NCBI GenBank assembly: GCA_964623265.1
Contig: CAZUTK010000031.1
Span: forward strand, 1 to 32,001
Length of the DNA: 32,001 nucleotides
Direction of reading: 5' to 3'
From: CAZUTK01 sp964623265
GTDB lineage: Bacteria > Electryoneota > B3-LCP
Positions within the stretch are counted from its first letter, which is position 1. Every line of letters begins with the position of its first letter. A program made the translations under genes and the position numbers. Positions 24,826 to 32,001 of this stretch are shown one piece after another. Under the pieces are notes generated by a model that did not search any database, was not told where the DNA came from, and saw only the letters and a program-made list of their open reading frames with translations.

Positions 24826-26625
24826 TTATTTCTCCTCGTTCACGCTGAGCAGCGCCATGAAAGCCTCCTGCGGAATTTCCACCGAACCGATCTGCTTCAT
24901 CCTCTTCTTGCCTTCCCGCTGCTTTTCCAACAACTTCCGCTTGCGGGTTATGTCGCCGCCGTAGCATTTTGCCAGCACATTCTTGCGCAGAGCTCGGACA
25001 TTCGTGCGGGCGATGACCTTCGAACCGACCGCCGCCTGAATGGCGACGTCGAAGAGCTGCCGGGGAATCACTTCTTTCATCTTACGCGTCAATCTCTGTC
25101 CCCATTCGTGAGCTTTGTCGCGATGCACGATGACGGAAAGCGCATCCACGATTTCTCCGTTCAGCAGGATGTCCAGCCGCGTGATATCCGAAGCTCGGTA
25201 ACCGCTGAAATCATAATCCAGCGAAGCGTATCCTCGGGAACAAGATTTCAGGCGGTCGTAGAAATCGTAAATGACTTCCGCCAGCGGAAAATCATAGCGC
25301 AGATTCAGGCGGTTTCCTTCGAGGTAATCGGTGGATTTATAGATTCCCCTCCGCTCCAGCGCCAATTTCATTATCGCTCCGATGTATTCCGCGGGCGTGA
25401 TGATTTCTGCGGAGATATACGGCTCTTCGACGATCGTCTGGCGGCTGATGGCGGGCATCTTCGCGGGATTTTCGATCAACATCACCTCGCCGTTTTCGAG
25501 CGTCACGCGGTATTCCACGCTGGGAAGCGTCGTGATGAGACTCAGATTGAATTCCCTCTCCAGCCTCTCCTGGACGATCTCCATATGCAGCAGACCCAGA
25601 AAACCACATCGAAATCCGAAGCCTAGCGCCAGGGAAGTTTCCGGTTCCCAGGTGAATGAGGCGTCATTCAGCGCCAGTTTTTCCAGTGAATCCCGCAAAC
25701 CCGGATAGTCTTCGCTGTCGGTGGGATAGAGTCCGGCGAAAACCATAGGCTTCACCAGCTTGAATCCGGGAAGCGGGTGTTGCGCCGGGTTGCGGGCATC
25801 GGTGATCGTATCGCCGACGCGAGTTTCCCGCACGTTCTTGCAGCCGGGGATGATATAACCGACCTGCCCCGCCGATAATCTGTCCGCAGGTTTGCGTCCC
25901 AGCCGATGCGTGCCCAGCTCTTCGGCGAGGTATTCTTTGCGGTTGCTGTAGAAAAGAATCGGCATTCCCTTTTCGACAACGCCGTCAAAGACGCGGATAT
26001 AGGGAATGGCGCCGCGGTAAACATCGAAAATGGAATCGAAGATCAGCGCTCGCAGGGGAGCGTTCGGATCTCCTTGCGGCGGCGGGATGCGACGGGCGAC
26101 GGCTTCCAGCACGGCGGGAACGCCTTCGCCGGATTTAGCGCTGACGCGTAGAATTTCGTCGGGACTGCAGCCTAAAAGGTCCACGATCTGCCGCGCGGTT
26201 TCCTCCACCTGCGCGGAGGGGAGATCAATCTTGTTAATCACCGGTATAATGGTCAGATCATGTTCCAGCGCGAGGTACAGATTCGACACCGTTTGCGCCT
26301 GCACTCCCTGAGCCGCATCCACCACCAGCAATGCGCCTTCGCACGCCGCCAGACTGCGGCTGACTTCATAGGTGAAATCCACATGCCCCGGCGTATCAAT
26401 GAGGTTTAATGTGAACTCCCCGAGCTCCGGATCCCGGTAGATCATCGTCACCGGATGCGCCTTGATGGTAATGCCGCGTTCCTGCTCCAGATCCATATCA
26501 TCCAGGATTTGCTCGCGCGCCTGGCGGGGCGGGACCGTCCCCGTCAATTCCAGCAGACGATCCGCCAGCGTGGATTTGCCGTGATCTATGTGAGCGATGA
26601 TACAAAAGTTTCGGATGTGATCCAT
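24826..26625 (-). CDS. lepA: Elongation factor 4 (LepA GTPase)
   Basis: LepA is a ribosome-binding translational GTPase with roles in back-translocation or initiation and 30S assembly. The 599-residue product has the standard length: G1 AHIDHGKST at about 10-18, the switch Thr in RGITI, G3 DTPGHVDF, G4 NKIDLP, then domain II, the EF-G-like domains III and V, and the LepA-specific C-terminal domain ending KRKLLEKQREGKKRMKQIG plus a short tail. The ATG at 26625 gives MDHIRNFCIIAHIDHG as in the family; an in-frame TTG at 26652 would add nine residues without a better ribosome site. It diverges from the HD-GYP gene and is followed by lepB. Confidence 0.96.
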   Translation of the reverse strand: MDHIRNFCIIAHIDHGKSTLADRLLELTGTVPPRQAREQILDDMDLEQERGITIKAHPVTMIYRDPELGEFTLNLIDTPGHVDFTYEVSRSLAACEGALLVVDAAQGVQAQTVSNLYLALEHDLTIIPVINKIDLPSAQVEETARQIVDLLGCSPDEILRVSAKSGEGVPAVLEAVARRIPPPQGDPNAPLRALIFDSIFDVYRGAIPYIRVFDGVVEKGMPILFYSNRKEYLAEELGTHRLGRKPADRLSAGQVGYIIPGCKNVRETRVGDTITDARNPAQHPLPGFKLVKPMVFAGLYPTDSEDYPGLRDSLEKLALNDASFTWEPETSLALGFGFRCGFLGLLHMEIVQERLEREFNLSLITTLPSVEYRVTLENGEVMLIENPAKMPAISRQTIVEEPYISAEIITPAEYIGAIMKLALERRGIYKSTDYLEGNRLNLRYDFPLAEVIYDFYDRLKSCSRGYASLDYDFSGYRASDITRLDILLNGEIVDALSVIVHRDKAHEWGQRLTRKMKEVIPRQLFDVAIQAAVGSKVIARTNVRALRKNVLAKCYGGDITRKRKLLEKQREGKKRMKQIGSVEIPQEAFMALLSVNEEK

Positions 26626-26659
26626 GGAGCGGGTAAGGTTGGAATCAGACAAATATTTC

Positions 26660-26688
26660 TTGACTTATCGTGCACATATCGCTAATTT
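26660..26688 (+). promoter_or_regulatory. Candidate promoter for the HD-GYP gene
   Basis: TTGACT at 26660-26665 is followed after 17 bases by TAATTT at 26683-26688. Transcription would start near 26695, 24 bases before the ATG at 26719, with AGGGAAG serving as ribosome site. The -35 differs from consensus by one base and the -10 by two. The divergent lepA start is only 93 bases away, so the two control regions overlap. Confidence 0.5.
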
Positions 26689-26718
26689 ACAACCTGCTGA
26701 ATCCGAATACAGGGAAGA

Positions 26719-27885
26719 ATGCGATACTGCTCTCTCAGTGATCTCCAACCAGGGATGATCCTCGGCCGCCACGTCTACGGCTACAACGGGGATTTGCTCC
26801 TGGCGACCGGCAAGGCTCTGGATGAATACTTCATCATGCGCTTATCCAGTCTGGGTTTTCCGGGAGTCTACATCGAAGAAAAGGGGTACGAGAACATAGA
26901 TCCGCCGGAAATCGTGGACGGGGCGTTGCGCGCCGGTACAGAACTGCTCTTCTCAGAATGTCTCGAGAAATTAGCCAATCTCAACGTCAGCGATGCAGTT
27001 TTCGAAGGTTCGCTGGAAAAAAGCTTCGCCGAACACCCGGAACTGGAAAAAGTGCTTCCGGTGGGTGAAATCCGCAACAAAGTGAATCTCGTAGTTCAGG
27101 ATATCCTCGATCAATACACCAACCAGCTCCCCTGCCTTTTGTTGAAGACGCAAGGGCGCTATCAGGTCCAGCATGGAATGGATACCATGCTGGTTGCCAT
27201 CCTGCTGGGGATCAATTTCCGCTTCTTATACCGTGAACTCCGGCAATTGGCGCTGGCCGCTTTCATGCACGACGTTGGGAAAAGCGTGCTTCTGAAGCAG
27301 GGTGAAGCGAATTTAGGTCCGGATCACCCCCGCTACAAAGACCATCCGCTGATCGGGGGACTGATCATGCTCCACAGCGGCGATGACTTTTACACGGAAT
27401 GCGCCACCATCCAGCAGCATCACGAACGACAGGACGGCACCGGATTTCCTTACGGCTTGAAAAGCGAAGGGAAAACGCCGCTTCAAGCTCGCGGATACCA
27501 CAGCGGAACGATCTACCGTCTGGCGGAAATCGTCAGCGTCGCGGATGCCTATGATGTCCTGACCGCCGGAACCTACAAAGCTCCTTTGACTCCTGAAAAA
27601 GCTCTCTTCGAAGCCATCAACCGCAGCGGCACGGAATTCAATCCGCACATAGTGAAAATGCTGGTGCGCATCATCCAGATCTTTCCGGTCGGCAGTCAGG
27701 TTGTTATTTTAAAATGTTCAGACCCGGATTTGATCCACTGCAGGGCGATTGTCTCATCCGTGAATGCGGAAAAACCCCATCAATGCGATTTAATCCTCTT
27801 CAAAGATAAGTCCGGAAAGTCCATCCCCCCCACTCCGATTTCGCTTGCCGGCGACGAATCCGCCCGTCTGGAGTTGAAATTGTAA
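26719..27885 (+). CDS. HD-GYP domain protein, probable cyclic-di-GMP phosphodiesterase
   Basis: HD-GYP enzymes degrade cyclic di-GMP and related dinucleotides. The 388-residue product has an N-terminal region of about 60 residues resembling the small domain (LQPGMILGRHVY) that precedes many HD-GYP cores, a linker to about 140, and an HD core to about 325. Metal and substrate residues are kept: His 152, the HD pair in MHDVGKS (184-185), His 209, HHE (234-236), DGTGFP (239-244; GFP in place of GYP) and Asp 276 in VADAYDVL. There is no response-regulator receiver domain, membrane helix or GGDEF. The last 60 residues form a small beta-rich tail. It is an isolated plus-strand gene between lepA and rplQ. 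Confidence 0.86.
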   Translation: MRYCSLSDLQPGMILGRHVYGYNGDLLLATGKALDEYFIMRLSSLGFPGVYIEEKGYENIDPPEIVDGALRAGTELLFSECLEKLANLNVSDAVFEGSLEKSFAEHPELEKVLPVGEIRNKVNLVVQDILDQYTNQLPCLLLKTQGRYQVQHGMDTMLVAILLGINFRFLYRELRQLALAAFMHDVGKSVLLKQGEANLGPDHPRYKDHPLIGGLIMLHSGDDFYTECATIQQHHERQDGTGFPYGLKSEGKTPLQARGYHSGTIYRLAEIVSVADAYDVLTAGTYKAPLTPEKALFEAINRSGTEFNPHIVKMLVRIIQIFPVGSQVVILKCSDPDLIHCRAIVSSVNAEKPHQCDLILFKDKSGKSIPPTPISLAGDESARLELKL

Positions 27886-27887
27886 GA

Positions 27888-27918
27888 GCAAAGAAAAAGC
27901 AACTCCGGGGAGTTGCTT
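27888..27918 (-). terminator. Terminator of the alpha operon (after rplQ)
   Basis: AAGCAACTC at 27897-27905 pairs perfectly with GAGTTGCTT at 27910-27918 around the loop CGGG. On the minus strand it is followed directly by TTTTTCTTT, a classic intrinsic terminator 21 bases past the rplQ stop. In the plus direction it lies just beyond the HD-GYP stop but has only a weak T-rich tail, so it acts mainly for rplQ and perhaps partly for the HD-GYP gene. Confidence 0.85.
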
Positions 27919-27939
27919 GATTCATCATTCAGATCGTAA

Positions 27940-28416
27940 TTATGACCCCTCAGTTTTAGACTCTGAAGTCACCGCTGGAGGTGTTTTCGGCGCTTCTTTC
28001 TTGCCTGCCGCTGTTTTGCCCTTCGCTTTCGTCTTCTCTTTTTCCGTTCCACCCAGAGCCTCGCGATCCACCAGCTCGAGGATGGCAACCGGGGCGGCGT
28101 CGCCGCGCCGCACGCCGAGCTTCAGGATGCGGGTGTAGCCGCCGTCGCGGTCGGCGAAATGCGGACCGATCTTATCGAAAAGCTCTTTCACGGCATCTTT
28201 CTGGCGCAGGAATTTCAGGACATGCCTGCGGCTGGCAAGATCGCCTTTCTTCGCGAAGGTGATCATTCTTTCCGCGAAGGGACGAACCGCACGCGCTTTC
28301 GCCGTGGTGGTGCGGATTTGCCGCTCTTTGAACAACGCGCAGGCGAGATTCGCATAAAGGGCTTTGCGATGACTGGAGGTGCGGTTCAAATGGAATTTCT
28401 TTACGCCGTGTCTCAT
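27940..28416 (-). CDS. rplQ: 50S ribosomal protein L17
   Basis: L17 sits near the peptide exit tunnel opening. The family core is over residues 1-118: MRHGVKKFHLNRTSSHRKA, TTTAKARAVRPFAERMITFAKK, and GGYTRILKLGVRRGDAAPVAILELV. The 158-residue chain carries an extra C-terminal tail of about 40 residues rich in Lys, Ala, Thr and Pro, probably disordered; such tails are common in this family. The ATG at 28416 lacks a good ribosome site. It ends the alpha operon behind rpoA, with an intrinsic terminator after it. Confidence 0.96.
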   Translation of the reverse strand: MRHGVKKFHLNRTSSHRKALYANLACALFKERQIRTTTAKARAVRPFAERMITFAKKGDLASRRHVLKFLRQKDAVKELFDKIGPHFADRDGGYTRILKLGVRRGDAAPVAILELVDREALGGTEKEKTKAKGKTAAGKKEAPKTPPAVTSESKTEGS

Positions 28417-28455
28417 AATTCGTATCTGATCTGATTCCTGTTCGAATGGAAGGGC

Positions 28456-29457
28456 TTAGAGCTGGCGCCGCCGGTAATCCGGGCCTAAGTATCTCTCGAT
28501 GTCCATTCCGAATTCGAGCCCATGTTCCTTGAGAATTTCCGTCAATTCGGACAATGATTTCCGTCCGAAATTCTTGAATTTCAACATTTCCGCTTCATCA
28601 CGACCCACCAAATCCGCAATCGTCCGAATCTTCGCTTCTTTCAGGCAATTCGCGCTCCGAACCGAGAGCTCCAGTTCATCCACGGACTTCTTGAGCATTT
28701 TGCGGATGCGCAGGACTTCTTCATCAATCTCCTGATCCCGCTCTTCTTCCCTGGCTTTAATGTCGAAATTAATGAAGAGCTGGATGTGATCGCGCAGAAT
28801 GCGACCCGCGATGGAGAGCGCATCATCGGGCGTTATGGATCCGTCGGTCGTGATCTCGAGAATGAGTTTCTCGTAATCGGTGCGTTGACCGATGCGAGTG
28901 TTTTCGACGGTGAACGTCACGTTGCGGATCGGCGTATAGATCGCGTCCAGAGGGATCGTGCCGATCGGCTGATCGGGGATGCGGTTATCCTCCGCCGTGA
29001 CGTATCCCCGTCCTCTGCGGATGAGCAGCTCGAGATGGACGTCCGCATTCTCTTCCAGTGTGGCGATGTGTTGTTCTGGATTGAGGATCTCGAAGTCTGT
29101 ATTTCCCTTCTGGATATCCGCGGCGGTGATGATTCCGGGGCCCTTCCAGTGCAGCAGCACTTTGTCAGGCTTGCGATTCATCAGCTTGATCCGGACGGCT
29201 TTCAGATTCAGGACGATTTCCGCTACATCTTCCACCACACCCGGAATCGTGGAAAACTCGTGCAGCACGCCGTCCACTTTCAGCGACACGATGGCGGCAC
29301 CGGGCAGAGACGCCAACAAAACCCGCCGCATTGCATTCCCGATCGTGACTCCATATCCCCTCTCCAGCGGTTGGACGATAAAGCGACCGAACGTGGAAGA
29401 GTACGACGCTTCATCTAACTCGACTGCTTCGGGCATCTGGAAATTGGAGCCATTCAT
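28456..29457 (-). CDS. rpoA: DNA-directed RNA polymerase alpha subunit
   Basis: The alpha dimer nucleates RNA polymerase assembly, and its C-terminal domain contacts UP elements and activators. The 333-residue product is full length. The N-terminal domain (about 15-240) includes FIVQPLERGYGVTIGNAMRRVLLASLPGAA in two stretches and the loop containing EFSTIPGVVEDV. A short flexible linker precedes the C-terminal helix-hairpin-helix domain (about 258-320) with LELSVRSANCLKEAKI and KNFGRKSLSEL. The ATG at 29457 has GAGG a few bases upstream. It lies between rpsD and rplQ, the classic alpha-operon order. The A-tract upstream of the rRNA promoter in this window is a plausible target of its C-terminal domain. 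Confidence 0.98.
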   Translation of the reverse strand: MNGSNFQMPEAVELDEASYSSTFGRFIVQPLERGYGVTIGNAMRRVLLASLPGAAIVSLKVDGVLHEFSTIPGVVEDVAEIVLNLKAVRIKLMNRKPDKVLLHWKGPGIITAADIQKGNTDFEILNPEQHIATLEENADVHLELLIRRGRGYVTAEDNRIPDQPIGTIPLDAIYTPIRNVTFTVENTRIGQRTDYEKLILEITTDGSITPDDALSIAGRILRDHIQLFINFDIKAREEERDQEIDEEVLRIRKMLKKSVDELELSVRSANCLKEAKIRTIADLVGRDEAEMLKFKNFGRKSLSELTEILKEHGLEFGMDIERYLGPDYRRRQL

Positions 29458-29496
29458 ACTACCGCCTCTGATTGATGGGATGTTAAGAACGAAAGA

Positions 29497-30126
29497 TTAC
29501 TTAGAGTATAATTCGACGACCATCTGCTCGCGGGCGCGAATGGGAATGGCATCTCTCGTGGGGTAGTTCAGGAAGACGCCTTCCATACGTGCCTTATCCA
29601 ACTGGAGATAGGGAAGCAGTTTCCCTTCCTTGACGCGCTTCATCGCATCGTGTATCATCGCCATTTTGCGGGATTTTTGGCGGATGCGGATGACGTCGCC
29701 GGGGCTCAAGATGTAGGACGGGATATCCACAATGCGGTTGTTCACCTCGACATGGCGGTGCGTGATCAGCATGCGGGCGGAATTTCTGCCGGGCGCGAAG
29801 CCGATGCGATAAACGACGTTATCCAAGCGGCTTTCCAACAACGTGAGAAGCTGCTCCCCCGTAATCCCCTTTTCCCGCAGTGCTTTTCCGTAGAAATTGC
29901 GGAATTGTTTCTCCAGCATGCCGTACGTCCTCTTGATCTTCTGCTTTTCACGCAACTGCATGCCATATTCCGACAGTTTAAAGCGGCGGTCGCGACCATG
30001 CTGTCCCGGGGGATGTTCCCGCTTCTCAAAAGCGCATTTGGCGCCGGAGCAACGATCTCCCTTTAAAAAGAGCTTATCGCCTTCGCGACGACAGAGCTTG
30101 CAAACCGGACCGGTGTATCTTGCCAT
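29497..30126 (-). CDS. rpsD: 30S ribosomal protein S4
   Basis: S4 binds the five-way junction at the 5' domain of 16S rRNA, starts 30S assembly, and in many bacteria represses its own operon. The 209-residue product has an N-terminal zinc-knuckle with four Cys (CKLC near residues 9-12 and RCSGAKC near 26-32), so it is the zinc-binding form. The S4 RNA-binding domain follows (about 95-160) with LESRLDNVVYRIGFAPGRNSAR and HVEVNNRIVDIPSYILSPGD. AGGAG seven bases before ATG 30126 sets the start; the frame is open 48 bases further upstream into rpsK but that is not used. rpoA follows after 39 bases. Confidence 0.97.
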   Translation of the reverse strand: MARYTGPVCKLCRREGDKLFLKGDRCSGAKCAFEKREHPPGQHGRDRRFKLSEYGMQLREKQKIKRTYGMLEKQFRNFYGKALREKGITGEQLLTLLESRLDNVVYRIGFAPGRNSARMLITHRHVEVNNRIVDIPSYILSPGDVIRIRQKSRKMAMIHDAMKRVKEGKLLPYLQLDKARMEGVFLNYPTRDAIPIRAREQMVVELYSK

Positions 30127-30143
30127 GAAACGACTCCTGAACG

Positions 30144-30527
30144 TTATACCCGACGCTTTTTCTTGGGACGACAACCATTATGCGGAATGGGGGTGACATC
30201 GCGTATGGAAGTGACCTGAAGACCGGCGGCTTGGAGGGAACGGACGGCGGAATCGCGCCCCGCGCCGGGTCCTTTCACGTTGACGGAAACCTTGCGCATG
30301 CCGAGATCGAGGGCGATCTTGGCGGCAGCGCTCGCCGCCTGTCCCGCGGCGAACGGAGTATTTTTGCGAGAACCTTTGAACCCTTGCGCTCCCGCAGAGG
30401 ACTGCACCACGACATTTCCGTAAATATCCGTCAAGGAAATAATCGTATTATTGAACGATGCCTGGATATGAGCGACTCCCACAGCGTCTACGCGTTCTTT
30501 CTTGGTCTTTTTCTTCACTCGTGCCAA
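30144..30527 (-). CDS. rpsK: 30S ribosomal protein S11
   Basis: S11 forms part of the 30S platform near the mRNA exit and contacts S7 and S18. The 127-residue product has the family length and motifs: VGVAHIQASFNNTIISLTDIYGN (about 17-39 in two stretches), WS-equivalent VVQSSAGAQGFKGSRKNTPFAAG, VNVKGPGAGRDSAVRSL and the C-terminal RDVTPIPHNGCRPKKKRRV. The start codon is TTG at 30527, supported by GGGAGG about eight bases upstream and by MARVKKK matching the family start. It lies 17 bases before rpsD and follows rpsM by 14 bases in the alpha operon. Confidence 0.97.
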   Translation of the reverse strand: MARVKKKTKKERVDAVGVAHIQASFNNTIISLTDIYGNVVVQSSAGAQGFKGSRKNTPFAAGQAASAAAKIALDLGMRKVSVNVKGPGAGRDSAVRSLQAAGLQVTSIRDVTPIPHNGCRPKKKRRV

Positions 30528-30541
30528 TTCAGTCCTCCCGA

Positions 30542-30910
30542 CTATTTTTTACGCGCCGTCGTCACACGTTTCTTGCCCTTGCGGGTGCGGGCGTTATTCT
30601 TCGTATTCTGACCCCGCACCGGCAAACCTCTCCGATGTCGAATCCCCCGGTAACAGCCGATGTCCATCAGCCGTTTGATGTTCATCATCACTTCGGTGCG
30701 CAGAGGACCTTCCACCTTGTATTCGGCGGCGATCAAGTTGCTGATCTTGTGCGCGTCCTCTTCGCTCAGAGCGTGCACCCGAATATCCGGGCTGATGCCG
30801 GTTTTCTCGAGAATCTTCTTGGAGAGCGCGGGTCCGATCCCGTATATGTAGGTCAGGGCGACTTCCAATCTCTTGTCTTTCGGAAGATCAACTCCGGCGA
30901 TACGTGCCAC
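30542..30910 (-). CDS. rpsM: 30S ribosomal protein S13
   Basis: S13 lies in the 30S head, making bridges to 23S rRNA and L5 and touching the P-site tRNA. The 122-residue product shows MARIAGVDLPKDKRLEVALT at the start, IYGIGPALSKKIL (helix-hairpin-helix), DIGCYRGIRHRRGLPVRGQ and NNARTRKG with a basic tail. Length is normal. It starts with GTG at 30910, five bases after AGGAGG. The stretch just upstream, before rpmJ ends, contains a small hairpin that may matter for operon control. Order infA-rpmJ-rpsM-rpsK-rpsD-rpoA-rplQ is conserved across most bacteria. Confidence 0.97.
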   Translation of the reverse strand: MARIAGVDLPKDKRLEVALTYIYGIGPALSKKILEKTGISPDIRVHALSEEDAHKISNLIAAEYKVEGPLRTEVMMNIKRLMDIGCYRGIRHRRGLPVRGQNTKNNARTRKGKKRVTTARKK

Positions 30911-30936
30911 ACAACCTCCTGATGGTATGGGGCTTC

Positions 30937-30952
30937 ATCCCGAACGCGGGAT
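30937..30952 (-). promoter_or_regulatory. Hairpin between rpmJ and rpsM, possible alpha-operon control element
   Basis: ATCCCG at 30937-30942 pairs with CGGGAT at 30947-30952 around a four-base loop, in the 41-base gap between the rpmJ stop and the rpsM start, just ahead of the AGGAGG ribosome site. There is no T-run, so it is not a terminator. In Escherichia coli, S4 represses this operon by binding a pseudoknot at the rpsM start. Whether this hairpin is part of such a structure is inference. Confidence 0.3.
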
Positions 30953-31065
30953 CACCCCTGTCTCTGTTTATGCTTCGGATTTTTGCAGATGACCCGCACC
31001 TTGCCATGGCGGCGGATGATCTTGCAGTTATCGCAAATTTTCTTCACAGAAGCGCGGACTTTCAT
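30952..31065 (-). CDS. rpmJ: 50S ribosomal protein L36
   Basis: L36 is the smallest large-subunit protein and stabilises domain structure near the base of 23S rRNA. Reading the minus strand from ATG 31065 gives 37 residues beginning MKVRASVKKICDNCKIIRRH and ending KHKQRQG. The zinc ligands are visible as CDNC, then C and H in ICKNPKH, so it is the zinc-binding form. GAGGAG a few bases upstream supports the start. It lies 12 bases after infA and before rpsM, its usual place. It has one possible reading and I have no doubt about it. Confidence 0.97.
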   Translation of the reverse strand: MKVRASVKKICDNCKIIRRHGKVRVICKNPKHKQRQG

Positions 31066-31077
31066 CACGACTCCTCA

Positions 31078-31296
31078 TCATTTATAGCGGTAAGTGACGC
31101 GTCCACGATTCAAATCGTAAGGACTCAGCTCCACCGTCACCTTATCCCCGGGGAGGATCTTGATGAAATGCATCCTCATTTTCCCCGAGATGTGAGCCAA
31201 CACTTTGTGCCCGTTCTCTAATTCGACTCGAAATGTGGCATTGGGCAGAGTTTCCAGGACGGTGCCGTCAATCTTTATCGCCTCTTCTTTCGCCAC
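31078..31296 (-). CDS. infA: Translation initiation factor IF-1
   Basis: IF-1 is a single OB-fold protein that binds the 30S A site and assists IF-2 and IF-3 in start-codon choice. The 72-residue product is the standard length: MAKEEAIKIDGTVLETLPNA, then FRVELENGHKVLAHISGKMR and ILPGDKVTVELSPYDLNRGRV, ending TYRYK. The start is GTG at 31296 with GAGGAG three bases upstream. It lies behind map and before rpmJ, as in most bacteria with this operon. The rare ribosome-site spacing is short but the family start leaves no other choice. Confidence 0.97.
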   Translation of the reverse strand: MAKEEAIKIDGTVLETLPNATFRVELENGHKVLAHISGKMRMHFIKILPGDKVTVELSPYDLNRGRVTYRYK

Positions 31297-31328
31297 GGAC
31301 TCCTCTATCTTACCCCTTCAAACCGCAA

Positions 31329-32001
31329 TCACACGAGAGATTCCCGAGGATCCCGAGTTAAAATTTGCGGATCCCTCTCGGTAACTACGACAGTCTCTTC
31401 CCAATGCGCCGAAGGCAAGCCATCCTGCGTCGAGATCGTCCAGCCGTCTTCGGCGCTGTAGACTTCCTTGGCGCCGAGATTGATCATCGGCTCGATCGCC
31501 AGCACCATACCGGGCTGCAATTTAGGGCCCCGTCCGGGCTGGCCGAAATTCGGAATCTGAGGATCTTCGTGCAGATTTTTACCGATCCCATGACCCGTCA
31601 GTTCCCGCACGACGGAAAATCCGTTCTTCTCGGCGTGCGATTGAATCGCATGCGAAATATCGGAAAGCCGCCGGTTCTTGCGAGCCTGTGCGATGCCCAA
31701 ATCGAGGCATTCCCGAGTCACTCGCACCAGCTTGCGCTCGGCTTCACCCACGTCTCCGATCAGAAACGTCCGAGCTGCGTCGCCGTAATAGCCATTCAAT
31801 TCCACGCCGATATCGAGTCCTACGATCTGCCCCGAGGCGAGGATGCGGTTTCCGGGGATGCCGTGCACCACTTCGGAATCTATCGAAATGCAGGCGCTGG
31901 CTGGAAAGGGGATCCCTTCCGTTCCGGTAAACCCCTTAAACGCCGGCCTTCCGCCCCTGCGGCGGATGCTCTCCTCAATGAAACTGTCAAGATCACGAGC
32001 G
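31329..32001 (-). CDS. map: Methionine aminopeptidase type I (N-terminus cut by right edge)
   Basis: MetAP removes the initiator methionine from new proteins using two metal ions. The gene is open to position 32001, so its start is beyond the right edge; about 223 residues are visible of a usual 250-260. The visible part opens with a helix ending ESIRRRGGRPAF, then PASACISIDSEVVHGIPG (the substrate His). Metal ligands follow: Asp in GLDIGVE, Asp in YYGDAARTF, His in LTGHGIGKNLHE, Glu in LAIEPMIN and Glu in SAHWEETVVVTE. All five are present, so it should be active. It precedes infA by 32 bases; secY and adk would be expected just outside. Confidence 0.96.
   Translation of the reverse strand, partial: ARDLDSFIEESIRRRGGRPAFKGFTGTEGIPFPASACISIDSEVVHGIPGNRILASGQIVGLDIGVELNGYYGDAARTFLIGDVGEAERKLVRVTRECLDLGIAQARKNRRLSDISHAIQSHAEKNGFSVVRELTGHGIGKNLHEDPQIPNFGQPGRGPKLQPGMVLAIEPMINLGAKEVYSAEDGWTISTQDGLPSAHWEETVVVTERDPQILTRDPRESLV

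Noticed and set aside
24752..24967. 72-codon upstream extension of lepB
   Set aside because: It overlaps the 3' end of lepA, has no family similarity, and the ATG at 24751 gives the normal LepB start with a ribosome site.
30127..30174. 16-codon upstream extension of rpsD
   Set aside because: MARYTGPVCK at 30126 is the universal S4 start and has AGGAG seven bases upstream.
1..32001. CRISPR arrays, insertion sequences, prophage or defence genes
   Set aside because: No regularly spaced repeats, transposase, integrase or known defence domain was seen on either strand.

Overview
The window is a stretch of bacterial chromosome with moderately high GC, dominated by conserved housekeeping genes. 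Almost everything is on the minus strand; the two exceptions are a secreted beta-propeller protein (20669-22177) and an HD-GYP protein (26719-27885). LolA, a Wzc-like kinase with a periplasmic loop and a signal-peptide protein indicate a diderm (two-membrane) bacterium. The rRNA promoter has textbook TTGACA/TATATT hexamers, which argues against Bacteroidetes proper, whose promoters differ. An orphan 2-phosphosulfolactate phosphatase, a K+-dependent membrane pyrophosphatase, SpoVG and reg-prop-like propellers fit one of the less-studied diderm lineages around the FCB group. That placement is inference; the sequence alone does not fix the phylum.

Layout, left to right. 1-178: the 5' end of a 16S rRNA gene leaving the left edge, with leader, boxA and promoter. 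282-2116: rpsF-ssb-rpsR-rplI with a structured rpsF leader. 2117-7793: ispE-spoVG-tRNA-Gln-prs-rplY-pth-hppA, all co-directional and tightly spaced. This is the widespread ispE/spoVG/prs/ctc/pth neighbourhood; ispE has no ordinary start codon. 7870-15126: an envelope block transcribed ftsK, lolA, a YbhN/LPG-synthase-type membrane protein, a CpsB/YwqE-type PHP phosphatase and a Wzc-type tyrosine kinase. The last three genes overlap end to end. 15203-20367: transketolase, class I aminotransferase, GcvT and a ComB-family phosphatase, closely packed.

20368-20668 is an AT-rich divergent intergenic region with a perfect inverted repeat and an extended -10 promoter candidate. It separates tkt from the secreted propeller gene, which converges on cstA with overlapping stop codons. 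23975-26625: lepA-lepB with a hairpin terminator behind lepB. Diverging from lepA is the HD-GYP gene. It converges on the alpha operon map-infA-rpmJ-rpsM-rpsK-rpsD-rpoA-rplQ (27940-32001), with a terminator hairpin between them. The map gene is cut by the right edge.

How the genes work together: translation (ribosomal proteins, IF1, MetAP, LepA, Pth, tRNA-Gln), nucleotide and isoprenoid precursors (Prs, IspE), PPi-driven ion pumping (HppA), chromosome segregation (FtsK), protein and lipoprotein export (LepB, LolA), and a polysaccharide-type phosphorylation switch (kinase plus phosphatase). I found no CRISPR array, transposase, integrase, prophage or recognisable defence system. The points most worth a second look are the start of ispE, the polytyrosine tail of the kinase, the non-canonical SSB tail, the gcvT-comB-aminotransferase neighbourhood, the rpsF leader, and the run of non-ATG starts in the alpha operon.
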